DNA of 64,000 nt from SFDP01 sp051891855 (lineage in GTDB: Bacteria; Bacillota; Clostridia; Lachnospirales; Lachnospiraceae): NCBI GenBank assembly GCA_051891855.1, contig JBJFFP010000082.1, positions 1-64,000 on the forward strand, read 5' to 3'. The notes under the pieces were generated by a model, which ran no database searches, had not been told where the DNA came from, and was given only the letters and a program-made list of their open reading frames with translations. How positions within the stretch are numbered: position 1 is the first letter of the stretch; each line of letters opens with the position of its first letter. This document shows, one piece after another, positions 14,647 through 22,100 of the stretch. Position numbers and translations under genes: made by a program.

Positions 14647-15963
14647 TTATAGATGAGGCTTTGTAAGCTGAAGACGCTGTATAAATGTTTGCCCCTGAAT
14701 TTCAGTGTCTAAAAATATGTGGTTATATCTGGAAATAATCTTATGGGCATTATAAAGACCTATTCCACGATTTTCCCCTTTTGTAGAAACATCTGGTTTT
14801 GATAATGCAGTATATGGAATTTCTTTTTCCAAAAAAGTATTGGAAATAACAAAGAGATATTCTGTATCCAAATCAATCAGTGCAAAACAAATGGTTGGAC
14901 AAGCCGTTTCCAATGTGGCTTCAATCGCATTATCCAAGAAGATTCCGATGATGCGGCATAAATCCAATGTATCCATTGGAAGGGAGATTATTTCATCTGT
15001 GACCTCTATGCTGACATGGATATTCAGTTCCATTGCATACAGCAACTTGGATGACAGAATACCTTTTAATTCGGTAATTCCGATATTCATTAGCTGGTTT
15101 ACATGAACAGTGTCTTTTGTCATTTTTCTGCTTAGAGGGAGAATTTCTGTGTCAAAATAGTTTCTTAGGCCATCTATATCGTTCGATTCGATATATCCGG
15201 ACATGGAAAGCATAATATTTGAATAGTCATGCTTAAAGGAACGCAGAGAGGTATACATGGTTTCAATTTGGTTGGTATATTCCTGCATCTTGTTATAAGA
15301 ATCCTGTTTCATTTCAAGATACATTTTTTCGAGGCGGATTTTGACGATATTTATGATTAAAACTGTACTGACGATAAAGTAGCAGGCGAATAAAACACAG
15401 TTAAACAGTACTATTTTGCGGCTATATCCAATGGATTCTCCTATGAAAATATTGAATAAAAAAATAAACAGGCAAGTGGTCAGATTTGCAGTGATTAGCA
15501 ACAGAAGCTGTCGGGAATGACCGGAATTTATTCTTTGAATGATCGGATGGAGAGATCGGCTGATTAATAGGCATATGCAGGTTAAAAATGCAGTATAGGA
15601 AATAATATAAACGATATAATATGCCACATGAGATTGTAAATCAGCAATGGGATAGATGAATATATCCCATAATAAAGCGTATAGATTATCCAATAGAACA
15701 CAGAAGAGGTAAGTGAGAATAAAGATACAGATATTTAACAGCCGGTTTGAATCAAGTAAGTAAATATAAGCACAAACGCTCAATATAAGAACTATAACAC
15801 CGATATTTCCAAGAACGAAGCCCATAAGAAGCATATTAACCAGTAGGATGAGAGAGAGGACTGCTTTTTGCCCGGTTTTCATCTTGAAGGGAAGAAAGCA
15901 GCAAATGGGAATCAAGTATGGAAAAATATTAAAAAAATAGGAGAGTATTTGCAACGACTTCAT
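14647..15963 (-). CDS. agrC: AgrC-type sensor histidine kinase
   Basis: This protein of about 438 residues has six or seven membrane helices in its first 215 residues, then a dimerisation/phospho-acceptor region (SLRSFKHDYSNIMLSMSGYI, histidine of the H box) and a GHKL ATPase domain with the N box IIGIFLDNAIEATLE and G box NRGIGLYNAHKI. This is the AgrC layout, a membrane receptor for the cyclic peptide. The frame extends to 16035 with a TTG, but ATG 15963 (MKSLQILSYFF) has a GAAGGG upstream and begins at the first helix. The cognate regulator is probably the LytTR protein at 13114. Confidence 0.87.
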   Translation of the reverse strand: MKSLQILSYFFNIFPYLIPICCFLPFKMKTGQKAVLSLILLVNMLLMGFVLGNIGVIVLILSVCAYIYLLDSNRLLNICIFILTYLFCVLLDNLYALLWDIFIYPIADLQSHVAYYIVYIISYTAFLTCICLLISRSLHPIIQRINSGHSRQLLLLITANLTTCLFIFLFNIFIGESIGYSRKIVLFNCVLFACYFIVSTVLIINIVKIRLEKMYLEMKQDSYNKMQEYTNQIETMYTSLRSFKHDYSNIMLSMSGYIESNDIDGLRNYFDTEILPLSRKMTKDTVHVNQLMNIGITELKGILSSKLLYAMELNIHVSIEVTDEIISLPMDTLDLCRIIGIFLDNAIEATLETACPTICFALIDLDTEYLFVISNTFLEKEIPYTALSKPDVSTKGENRGIGLYNAHKIISRYNHIFLDTEIQGQTFIQRLQLTKPHL

Positions 15964-16028
15964 TTCATTAAAACCCTTCAGAATACAATATAAACAATCT
16001 AGCTTCATTATATTACTCGAACTACACG

Positions 16029-16059
16029 AAATCAACGATTACTACCGAATAAACGTTGA
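16029..16059. promoter_or_regulatory. Candidate AgrA sites between agrC and agrD
   Basis: AAATCAACGATTACTAC (16029-16045) repeats the agrB-upstream element, and an inverted half CGTTGA follows at 16054-16059, so TCAACG and CGTTGA face each other over 16 bases. The pair lies in the divergent control region of agrC and agrD. Confidence 0.45.
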
Positions 16060-16185
16060 AACATTTTATTTATAACACACTTTTTCGGTCATAGATGCGT
16101 TTTATTATCAATATTAAGGTTTTGTAGAAGAATAGGTTATGATAAGGGTATCAAAAATATCAACAAAAACGAGGAGGGGACAAAA

Positions 16186-16365
16186 ATGAATAGAAATGTA
16201 AAATGGAACATTGGAAACTTTGTAATTAATCTAGGGAAGCATTCAATCGGGAAATGTATGGTTCTAGGTATGTTCGACCCAGAGATTCCTAAGGAAATAA
16301 GAGAAAATAATGCGGATCGTGAATATAAAAAAGAGAAGTTAAATAAGAAAGTGTTGCGGAAATAA
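16186..16365 (+). CDS. agrD: AgrD-type cyclic autoinducer peptide precursor
   Basis: This 59-residue peptide gene has GAGGAGGGG nine bases before its ATG. The product has an N-terminal helix that can be amphipathic (NIGNFVINLGKHSIGK), one cysteine at residue 24, and then MVLGMF followed by DPEIPKEI, which matches the conserved D/E-x-P-K-E-L/I block after the processing site in staphylococcal AgrD. By that analogy the mature signal would be a thiolactone closed between C24 and F30, with an undefined N-terminal tail. The remaining tail is long and highly charged (K/E/N rich). It is short and easily missed. The agrB and agrC genes next to it support the call. Confidence 0.82.
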   Translation: MNRNVKWNIGNFVINLGKHSIGKCMVLGMFDPEIPKEIRENNADREYKKEKLNKKVLRK

Positions 16366-16468
16366 GCTTTAGGTATGTATATACTAATAAATTGTAATTA
16401 GGCATTTTATGTGCAGATAGCCTTCTGATAGGTGATATCTTATTCGTCAGTTAGAAGGAGGAAACGAT

Positions 16469-16750
16469 ATGAAGAAAAAAGCTTTGGGTATTATTATGGC
16501 ATTAGTATTGGTGATAGGAAGTTCGATTCCAGCATTGGCAGCAACTGTTTATTATAAAGGAGATGCCGTTTATTGGAATTATGGGAGGAAACTCGCTGTA
16601 ATTAGTTTTTCCGAAGTGCAGACAACTATTTATGAACATTCGGCAACTGCAAATGCAACGTCTTCAGGATGGAAAAATCCAGGAGTGGTTGCATATGCGG
16701 AACAGTTTGTGGGAACAGGAACGGCAGTAGCATATTGGAATTGCAGATAG
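16469..16750 (+). CDS. Lactococcin-972-family bacteriocin precursor
   Basis: This 93-residue precursor has a Sec signal peptide (MKKKALGIIMALVLVIGSS..., likely cut after PALA at about 24) and a mature part of about 69 residues. The mature part follows the lactococcin 972 pattern: a W-x-Y-G near the start (YWNYGRK), Y-E-H-S-A-T in the middle, a G-x-x-A-x-A-like block (GVVAYAEQFVG) and a terminal AVAYWN. Lactococcin 972 blocks septum formation by binding lipid II. A single cysteine at the second-last residue is unusual. AGAAGGAGG precedes the ATG. The next two genes are the usual membrane and ABC partners, which makes the call strong. Confidence 0.85.
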   Translation: MKKKALGIIMALVLVIGSSIPALAATVYYKGDAVYWNYGRKLAVISFSEVQTTIYEHSATANATSSGWKNPGVVAYAEQFVGTGTAVAYWNCR

Positions 16751-16766
16751 TAGGAAAGGAAAAAAC

Positions 16767-18983
16767 GTGAAAAAGATATCGTTTGTTGGAAGGATATGGC
16801 ACATAGTCAATATATTGATTGTGATGCAGGGCATATTACTTGCCCTGCCCACAATATTTTTTCTTAATAGGCGGTATATGGCGGCCTGGAAAAACTATTT
16901 AAATGAAAACAGCAGTATAGTGATCTATTTACGAGACACGTCTAGGGAGAGTAAGCAGGATATAGAAAAATATATTTATGAAAAGTCGGCAGAAGAGGAT
17001 TTATTGATTGCAAGAAGAGATTCTTTGCTGAAAAATGACGGAAGCTTTTTAGGATATAAATTTGGTATCTTCGGAGAAACTTCATATGTGGATACGCGAA
17101 TGACGTTTATGGGAATAGATGTTGTAAGTTCCGTACAGATAGACCAGCTGCTTACTTCATCGAACAGGGAAAGTACTCTGGGAGTGGATGATGGTAGCAT
17201 AAATATGCTTACGGATATTTCCCGATTTCGTTTTGGGGAAAAGATTGTAATAAAGAAATTATCGCAGATAATCGCAGAAAGTGATACTGTAAATGGAATA
17301 TACATAGTGAACGGGCAGCCGGAGGCTTCGGATAAATTTTTAAGCGGATTAGAAGAGATCACAGGAATATCAAAGGATAAATTACTGACACCAATGAGCG
17401 GTGAAGTACAGGATGACAGTTTTGCCAGAGATATTTTGCTTGCATTTTTAGCAGCTCAAATCATTCTGAATACAGTTGCATTGCTTGTGCTTACTATGCA
17501 AAATCTTGACAAGCAAGGAAAACTGGCATTGTTAGGCTGGTCAAAAGGTGCATTCATATGGGGGATTTTTGAAAAGAATTTTTTCTTTACCCTTGGGTGT
17601 ATTCCCGCGTTGGTAATTGCAGGATATTTTCTTTCAGGATGGAATCGGATATCTGTAACGATATTCAGTTTTTTTATGCTGTCAGCCTTGATTAACGTGT
17701 TACTCATAGTGCTGGAAATAATGACAGCTTCAATCGTAATCGTTCTGACAAGGCCGATTGATGCCATAAGGGGGAGGATACCTAAACAGCCCCTTTATAT
17801 TCTGGGAATTGTCGGCTATCTTCTGCTTAGTGCATGTCTGGTTTTTGGAGGGAGCTATGTAGATCAGCCGATTCAGTATATATCAGAAAATATGAAGCTA
17901 AAAAAACAGTGGGAAAGTGTAGAGAGGTATGAAATTCTTAATACAATTTCCGTAGGAGAAGATTCAGATTCTTTTGCCGGGCGTTCAAATCAGCTAAATC
18001 AGGATATTTATAACTGGTATTCAGACATTGCGGATAAAGACGGTGTATACCTTGTCAACACGACGTATTATGATGATGAAGTTTTAGCATTATGGAAACA
18101 GAGTCATTTTTACCAATCCGTCCCAGATGAACCATTCTGGTATTATGCAGTATCACCGAATTATCTGGAACAGCTGGGAATCCATGTGGAGGAGAACATA
18201 CTTTCCAAAGCAAAAAATGGAACCAGGATATACCTTTTCCCCGAGAATATGACGAAGAAAAGTCGTGAAGAAATGAAAGGCTGGATTGAAGAGAATACTA
18301 CGAAAAATCTCAGTAGTGCTGATATTCAGACAGAGTTTACAAAGCATCCTGAATTTGATTATGTGGATTACCAGGCAGAAACAGAGCTTTTTACATGGTC
18401 AGCGATGTCGAAGTATTCTTCAACAGTCAAAGATCCGGTTATATATATAGCAACACCCGAGAATATGAGATATTTTGAGACAGAGAGTCTGAGAGCAAAC
18501 GGCTTTAACGGATATATAAAATTTTCGGATAGAGAAACTAAAGAACTCTACACAGCTGAATCTGAATTTGCCCGATATAATTTATCTGATAATAAAATTG
18601 TATTTTCAGAGGTAAAAAGCTATATTGATGGGTTACAAAAAGAGTTGTGGGTAACCATGTCATGGTTTGGGATTGTATTTTTGATTCTACTCTTTATTTT
18701 ACTTGGACTGCTACTTATCCTGGCAACGATTTTTCGGGTCGCAAATCAGGAAAAAATAAATGTAAAAAAGTTTTTGGGATTCAATTTCTGGCAGCTTTAC
18801 CGGGGACCGATTCTGTTCCTTGTAAGTGTGACCGTTCTTGAGCTTATTACAATGCTGATCCTGCACTCTAAATTCGGATTTCTTTTAATGCTGCTGATTT
18901 TCCTGCTACAGGCAGCGATTTTTACAAAATATATGTCACGAAATGAACTTAGAAGAGTGTTATCAGCTTTTAAAGGGGAGTAA
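16767..18983 (+). CDS. Bacteriocin-associated integral membrane protein (lactococcin 972 group)
   Basis: This 738-residue protein has one N-terminal helix (about 12-32), an outer domain of about 180 residues, four or so helices at about 215-370, a second outer domain of about 220 residues, and three helices at the C-terminus (about 630-725). This is the layout of the seven-helix bacteriocin-associated proteins (DUF1430/TIGR01654 type) that accompany lactococcin 972 and are thought to give immunity or export with an ABC ATPase. It starts with GTG at 16767 after AGGAAAGG, 16 bases after the bacteriocin gene. Its end lies 7 bases before the ATPase start. Confidence 0.85.
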   Translation: MKKISFVGRIWHIVNILIVMQGILLALPTIFFLNRRYMAAWKNYLNENSSIVIYLRDTSRESKQDIEKYIYEKSAEEDLLIARRDSLLKNDGSFLGYKFGIFGETSYVDTRMTFMGIDVVSSVQIDQLLTSSNRESTLGVDDGSINMLTDISRFRFGEKIVIKKLSQIIAESDTVNGIYIVNGQPEASDKFLSGLEEITGISKDKLLTPMSGEVQDDSFARDILLAFLAAQIILNTVALLVLTMQNLDKQGKLALLGWSKGAFIWGIFEKNFFFTLGCIPALVIAGYFLSGWNRISVTIFSFFMLSALINVLLIVLEIMTASIVIVLTRPIDAIRGRIPKQPLYILGIVGYLLLSACLVFGGSYVDQPIQYISENMKLKKQWESVERYEILNTISVGEDSDSFAGRSNQLNQDIYNWYSDIADKDGVYLVNTTYYDDEVLALWKQSHFYQSVPDEPFWYYAVSPNYLEQLGIHVEENILSKAKNGTRIYLFPENMTKKSREEMKGWIEENTTKNLSSADIQTEFTKHPEFDYVDYQAETELFTWSAMSKYSSTVKDPVIYIATPENMRYFETESLRANGFNGYIKFSDRETKELYTAESEFARYNLSDNKIVFSEVKSYIDGLQKELWVTMSWFGIVFLILLFILLGLLLILATIFRVANQEKINVKKFLGFNFWQLYRGPILFLVSVTVLELITMLILHSKFGFLLMLLIFLLQAAIFTKYMSRNELRRVLSAFKGE

Positions 18984-18990
18984 TGGTATT

Positions 18991-19653
18991 ATGATAAAAG
19001 CGGTAGAAGTAAAAAATATATCCAAAAAATTTGGCTCGCGTATAATCTTTGAAAATATCAGTTTTTCTATTCTTCAAGGAGAATTTGTTGCCTTGGTCGG
19101 ACCATCAGGATGTGGAAAATCTACATTATTAAATATGATTGGTGCCCTTGAAACTTATGATAAAGGGAAAATAATGATTTACGGAAAACGTATGCCTAAA
19201 ATTGAAAGCAGGGAAGCCGCATATTTGCGGAGAAATACGATTAATTATCTATTCCAGTCATCTGCACTGATAGCAGAGATGACTGTTTCACAGAATCTCT
19301 ATCTGGCAATGAATTTTGTGGATTGCTCCAGAAGGGAAAAGCTTGGGCAAATTGAAGAAGTGCTGCAAAAAGTAAACCTTTTGCCTTTAAAAGATGCAAA
19401 AGTAAATACATTATCAGGAGGAGAGCAGCAGAGAGTAGCACTGGCACGAACACTGGTAAAGCCGGGAGATTTGGTTCTGGCGGACGAACCTACGGGAGCC
19501 CTTGATTCTGTGTCAGCAGACAATTCTTTTGAGCTTCTGAGAAATCTGTCCGGAAAGTATAACAAAACGGTGATTATGGTGACCCACAGTACTATAATGG
19601 CAGAGCGGGCGGAAAGAATCATTGACATGGAAGAATTAAAGGGTAAAAGATAA
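18991..19653 (+). CDS. ABC transporter ATPase, lactococcin 972 group
   Basis: This ATPase of 220 residues would energise the membrane protein encoded just before it, for bacteriocin export or self-protection. It has Walker A GPSGCGKST, the Q-loop YLFQSSALIAEMTV, signature LSGGEQQRV, Walker B LVLADEPTGALD and the switch histidine in VTHSTIM, the pattern of MacB/LolD-like ATPases that includes the lactococcin 972 group. An upstream in-frame start at 18943 would overlap the membrane gene; ATG 18991 is preceded by GGGGAG and is chosen. A terminator follows. Confidence 0.9.
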   Translation: MIKAVEVKNISKKFGSRIIFENISFSILQGEFVALVGPSGCGKSTLLNMIGALETYDKGKIMIYGKRMPKIESREAAYLRRNTINYLFQSSALIAEMTVSQNLYLAMNFVDCSRREKLGQIEEVLQKVNLLPLKDAKVNTLSGGEQQRVALARTLVKPGDLVLADEPTGALDSVSADNSFELLRNLSGKYNKTVIMVTHSTIMAERAERIIDMEELKGKR

Positions 19654-19692
19654 TTACAAAGTTCCCAGCGTTCATTGTAATTTGAACAGTAG

Positions 19693-19726
19693 AAAAACCG
19701 GAAAATGGATTTCCGGTTTTTCTTTA
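19693..19726 (+). terminator. Terminator of the bacteriocin operon
   Basis: AAAAACCGGAAA (19693-19704) pairs with TTTCCGGTTTTT (19710-19721), loop of five bases, then T-rich sequence. Confidence 0.85.
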
Positions 19727-19768
19727 CAAATAAGATAAGATTAATCCCGGATTCCCCTTTACAAAGCA

Positions 19769-19805
19769 GAACATATGTACTAGAATGAAATAAGAACAAA
19801 TGTTC
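19769..19805 (+). promoter_or_regulatory. Two LexA-type SOS boxes
   Basis: GAACAAATGTTC at 19794-19805 is a perfect GAAC-N4-GTTC element as bound by Gram-positive LexA (consensus CGAACRNRYGTTYG). A second, GAACATATGTAC at 19769-19780, has one mismatch in the core. Both lie within 80 bases of the radical SAM start codon, so the repair operon is probably repressed by LexA and induced by DNA damage. Confidence 0.72.
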
Positions 19806-19848
19806 TTCGACTGAAGAGGAATACTTAGAGGAGCGGGGAATCAGGGAT

Positions 19849-21246
19849 ATGGAAGAGAGAAGCAATCGGGCAAATCCAATACCGATAGGGAAATTTGCAA
19901 AACCACAGGTGAATATTCTGGATGACACCACAAATCTGCAAAAGAAGCTGGCCATTCTCTCAGATGCGGCCAAGTATGATGTGGCTTGTACCTCCAGCGG
20001 TGTGGATCGAAGCGGAAAGGAAGGGGCAGGTCGCTTTGGAGGCCGCAGTAACAGCGGCGGAACAGGCAATGCGGTAGCGTCGGGAATCTGCCACAGCTTT
20101 TCCGCCGATGGTCGCTGTATCAGCTTGCTGAAGATACTCATGACCAATTATTGTATTTATGACTGCAGATATTGCAGGAATCGAGTATCCAACGATATTG
20201 AACGGGCAGTATTCAGCCCGGAAGAAATTGCCGGACTGACGATGGAATTTTACCGAAGAAACTACATTGAAGGCCTGTTTTTAAGCTCAGGAGTAATCGG
20301 CTCACCGGACTACACGATGGAGCTTCTGTATCAAACCATTTATTTGCTGAGAACGGTACATCATTTTTATGGCTATATTCATGTGAAGGGGATACCGGGA
20401 GCCAGTCCCCGGCTAATCAGGCAGCTGGGCTATCTGGTGGATCGAATGAGCGTGAACCTGGAGCTTCCAACGGCTCAGTCGCTGCAGGAGCTTGCACCTA
20501 ACAAGCATCGCAGGACGATTTTAGCCCCCATGCGTCAGATTCAGGAGGGAATTAAGGAGAATAAACAGGAGCTGGTGGTATATCGCCATGCCCCTAAATT
20601 TGTCAGTGGAGGTCAGTCCACCCAGATGATTATCGGTGCCACACCGGAAAGTGATTATCAGATTGTACAGGTGGCAGAGAGCCTGTATAAGAAGTTTCAG
20701 CTGAAACGGGTATTCTACTCTGCCTTTATTAATGTGAATGAGGATAAGACTCTACCGGCATTAACTTCGGGGCCGCCTCTGCTTCGGGAACACAGGCTTT
20801 ATCAGGCAGATTTTCTCATGCGCTTTTACGGGTTTGAAGCCGGGGAGCTTTTAAGTGAGAGGCATCCCAATTTTAATGTTTTCCTTGATCCTAAGGCGGA
20901 CTGGGCTCTGCAGCACCTGGAGCTGTTTCCGGTGGAGATTAACCGGGCTCCCTATGAAATGCTGCTTAGGATTCCCGGTATTGGAGTAAAGAGTGCAGGA
21001 AGGATTGTACGGGCCAGACGAAACGGAAGCCTTACCTTCGAGCATCTGAAGAAAATCGGAGTGGTGCTGAAGCGGGCACTGTATTTTATTACCTGTAACG
21101 GCAGAATGATGTATCCCACTAAGATAGAAGAGGATTATATTACCCGAAATCTGATGAATGCAGGGGAACGTCTGCCCTTTGATGTCTCGTCAGTTACCTA
21201 TCGCCAGCTGTCGCTCTTCGATGACGTAAGCTTTTCCAACGGTTAA
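19849..21246 (+). CDS. Putative DNA-repair radical SAM protein with helix-hairpin-helix tail
   Basis: This 465-residue protein matches the family of putative DNA modification/repair radical SAM proteins (TIGR03916 type). C102, C106 and C109 in YCIYDCRYC are the CX3CX2C ligands of the SAM-binding 4Fe-4S cluster. Before them stands the family block SGICHSFSADGRCISLLK. The C-terminal part has a helix-hairpin-helix, LRIPGIGVKSAGRIVRAR, fit for DNA binding. A glycine/serine/arginine-rich stretch at about 51-73 looks like an insertion. The reaction is not known. The next gene is the usual partner of this family, and LexA-type boxes precede the operon. Confidence 0.85.
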   Translation: MEERSNRANPIPIGKFAKPQVNILDDTTNLQKKLAILSDAAKYDVACTSSGVDRSGKEGAGRFGGRSNSGGTGNAVASGICHSFSADGRCISLLKILMTNYCIYDCRYCRNRVSNDIERAVFSPEEIAGLTMEFYRRNYIEGLFLSSGVIGSPDYTMELLYQTIYLLRTVHHFYGYIHVKGIPGASPRLIRQLGYLVDRMSVNLELPTAQSLQELAPNKHRRTILAPMRQIQEGIKENKQELVVYRHAPKFVSGGQSTQMIIGATPESDYQIVQVAESLYKKFQLKRVFYSAFINVNEDKTLPALTSGPPLLREHRLYQADFLMRFYGFEAGELLSERHPNFNVFLDPKADWALQHLELFPVEINRAPYEMLLRIPGIGVKSAGRIVRARRNGSLTFEHLKKIGVVLKRALYFITCNGRMMYPTKIEEDYITRNLMNAGERLPFDVSSVTYRQLSLFDDVSFSNG

Positions 21247-21313
21247 AGGAAACTTTGTCTGGCAGGGCAAGCGGAAGCTAACCCATATTATTCGAGAAAG
21301 AAGGAGGGGGAAA

Positions 21314-22090
21314 ATGACAGAAACGATTTTGCTTTGTCAGCCCACCTCGGAGGGGATTCTCACCGGGGTTTACACAGCCTACGAATGGAAGCTGAATCCC
21401 AATACCACGCACCTTCAATTAGGGGAAGTGGAAAACTATCAGCTTTTTTCAGACTACAAAGAGATAAAGACTGACCGAAAAAAGGCGGTCAAGGTTGACC
21501 GAAGTCTTCGCAGAAGGTTCAGCAGCTATACGGTAGAAAGTCTCTGGTATGCCATGGCAAGTGATGATGAAAAAAGGGGAGATGCAGTTTATCATACCAT
21601 AGCCCGCGGTCTGGCAGGCGCCTATACAGGGGAGCTGATGTACTATCTGCAGGACCCCTATGTGAATCTTACAGCAAAGCTTAGGCAGAAGGTCTGTAAT
21701 GAAGCCCATCATTACAAAGGCTTTGTACGGTTTGCTGAACTGGAGAGCGGAGTATTATACAGCGAAATAGAGCCCCAGAATGAGGTGCTTCCCTTCCTGG
21801 GAGAGCATTTTGCGGATCGCTTTCCGGGAGAAAATTTTATGATCAGGGATAAGGTAAGAGGAATATATCTGGTTCATGAGAGAGGAAGAGAATATTATTT
21901 ATTCCGTGAACAAAAGCCACAGAAGCACCCCCTTCCTTATTCTCATAAGGAAGAACAGATACAGGAGCTGTTTCGCCGTTTTGTTCACTCTGTCTCCATT
22001 AAGGAGAGAGAAAATCTGAAGCTTCAACAGCAGCTGTTGCCTTTACGATTCAGGTCGGATATGATTGAGTTTATGGAAGAACAAGAGTAG
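21314..22090 (+). CDS. Putative DNA-repair protein, partner of the radical SAM protein (TIGR03915/DUF4130 type)
   Basis: This 258-residue soluble protein has the features of the family usually encoded beside the TIGR03916 radical SAM protein: ILTGVYTAYEWKL-like start, a central YHTIARGLAG, KVCNEAHHYKGFVRFAELESGVLYSEIEPQNEVLPFLGEHFADRF block and the following REQKPQ region. The HHYKGFVRF motif is shared with DUF4130. The activity is not known; a role in repairing damaged bases is inferred from genome context in the family. AAGAAGGAGGGG precedes the ATG. Its end overlaps the upstream extension of the helicase frame. Confidence 0.82.
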   Translation: MTETILLCQPTSEGILTGVYTAYEWKLNPNTTHLQLGEVENYQLFSDYKEIKTDRKKAVKVDRSLRRRFSSYTVESLWYAMASDDEKRGDAVYHTIARGLAGAYTGELMYYLQDPYVNLTAKLRQKVCNEAHHYKGFVRFAELESGVLYSEIEPQNEVLPFLGEHFADRFPGENFMIRDKVRGIYLVHERGREYYLFREQKPQKHPLPYSHKEEQIQELFRRFVHSVSIKERENLKLQQQLLPLRFRSDMIEFMEEQE

Positions 22091-22100
22091 AGAGGTGCCT

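Noticed and set aside
14647..16035. Longer start for agrC at 16035
   Set aside because: The start would be TTG, within the candidate AgrA site, and adds about 24 residues before the first helix. ATG 15963 has a better ribosome binding site.
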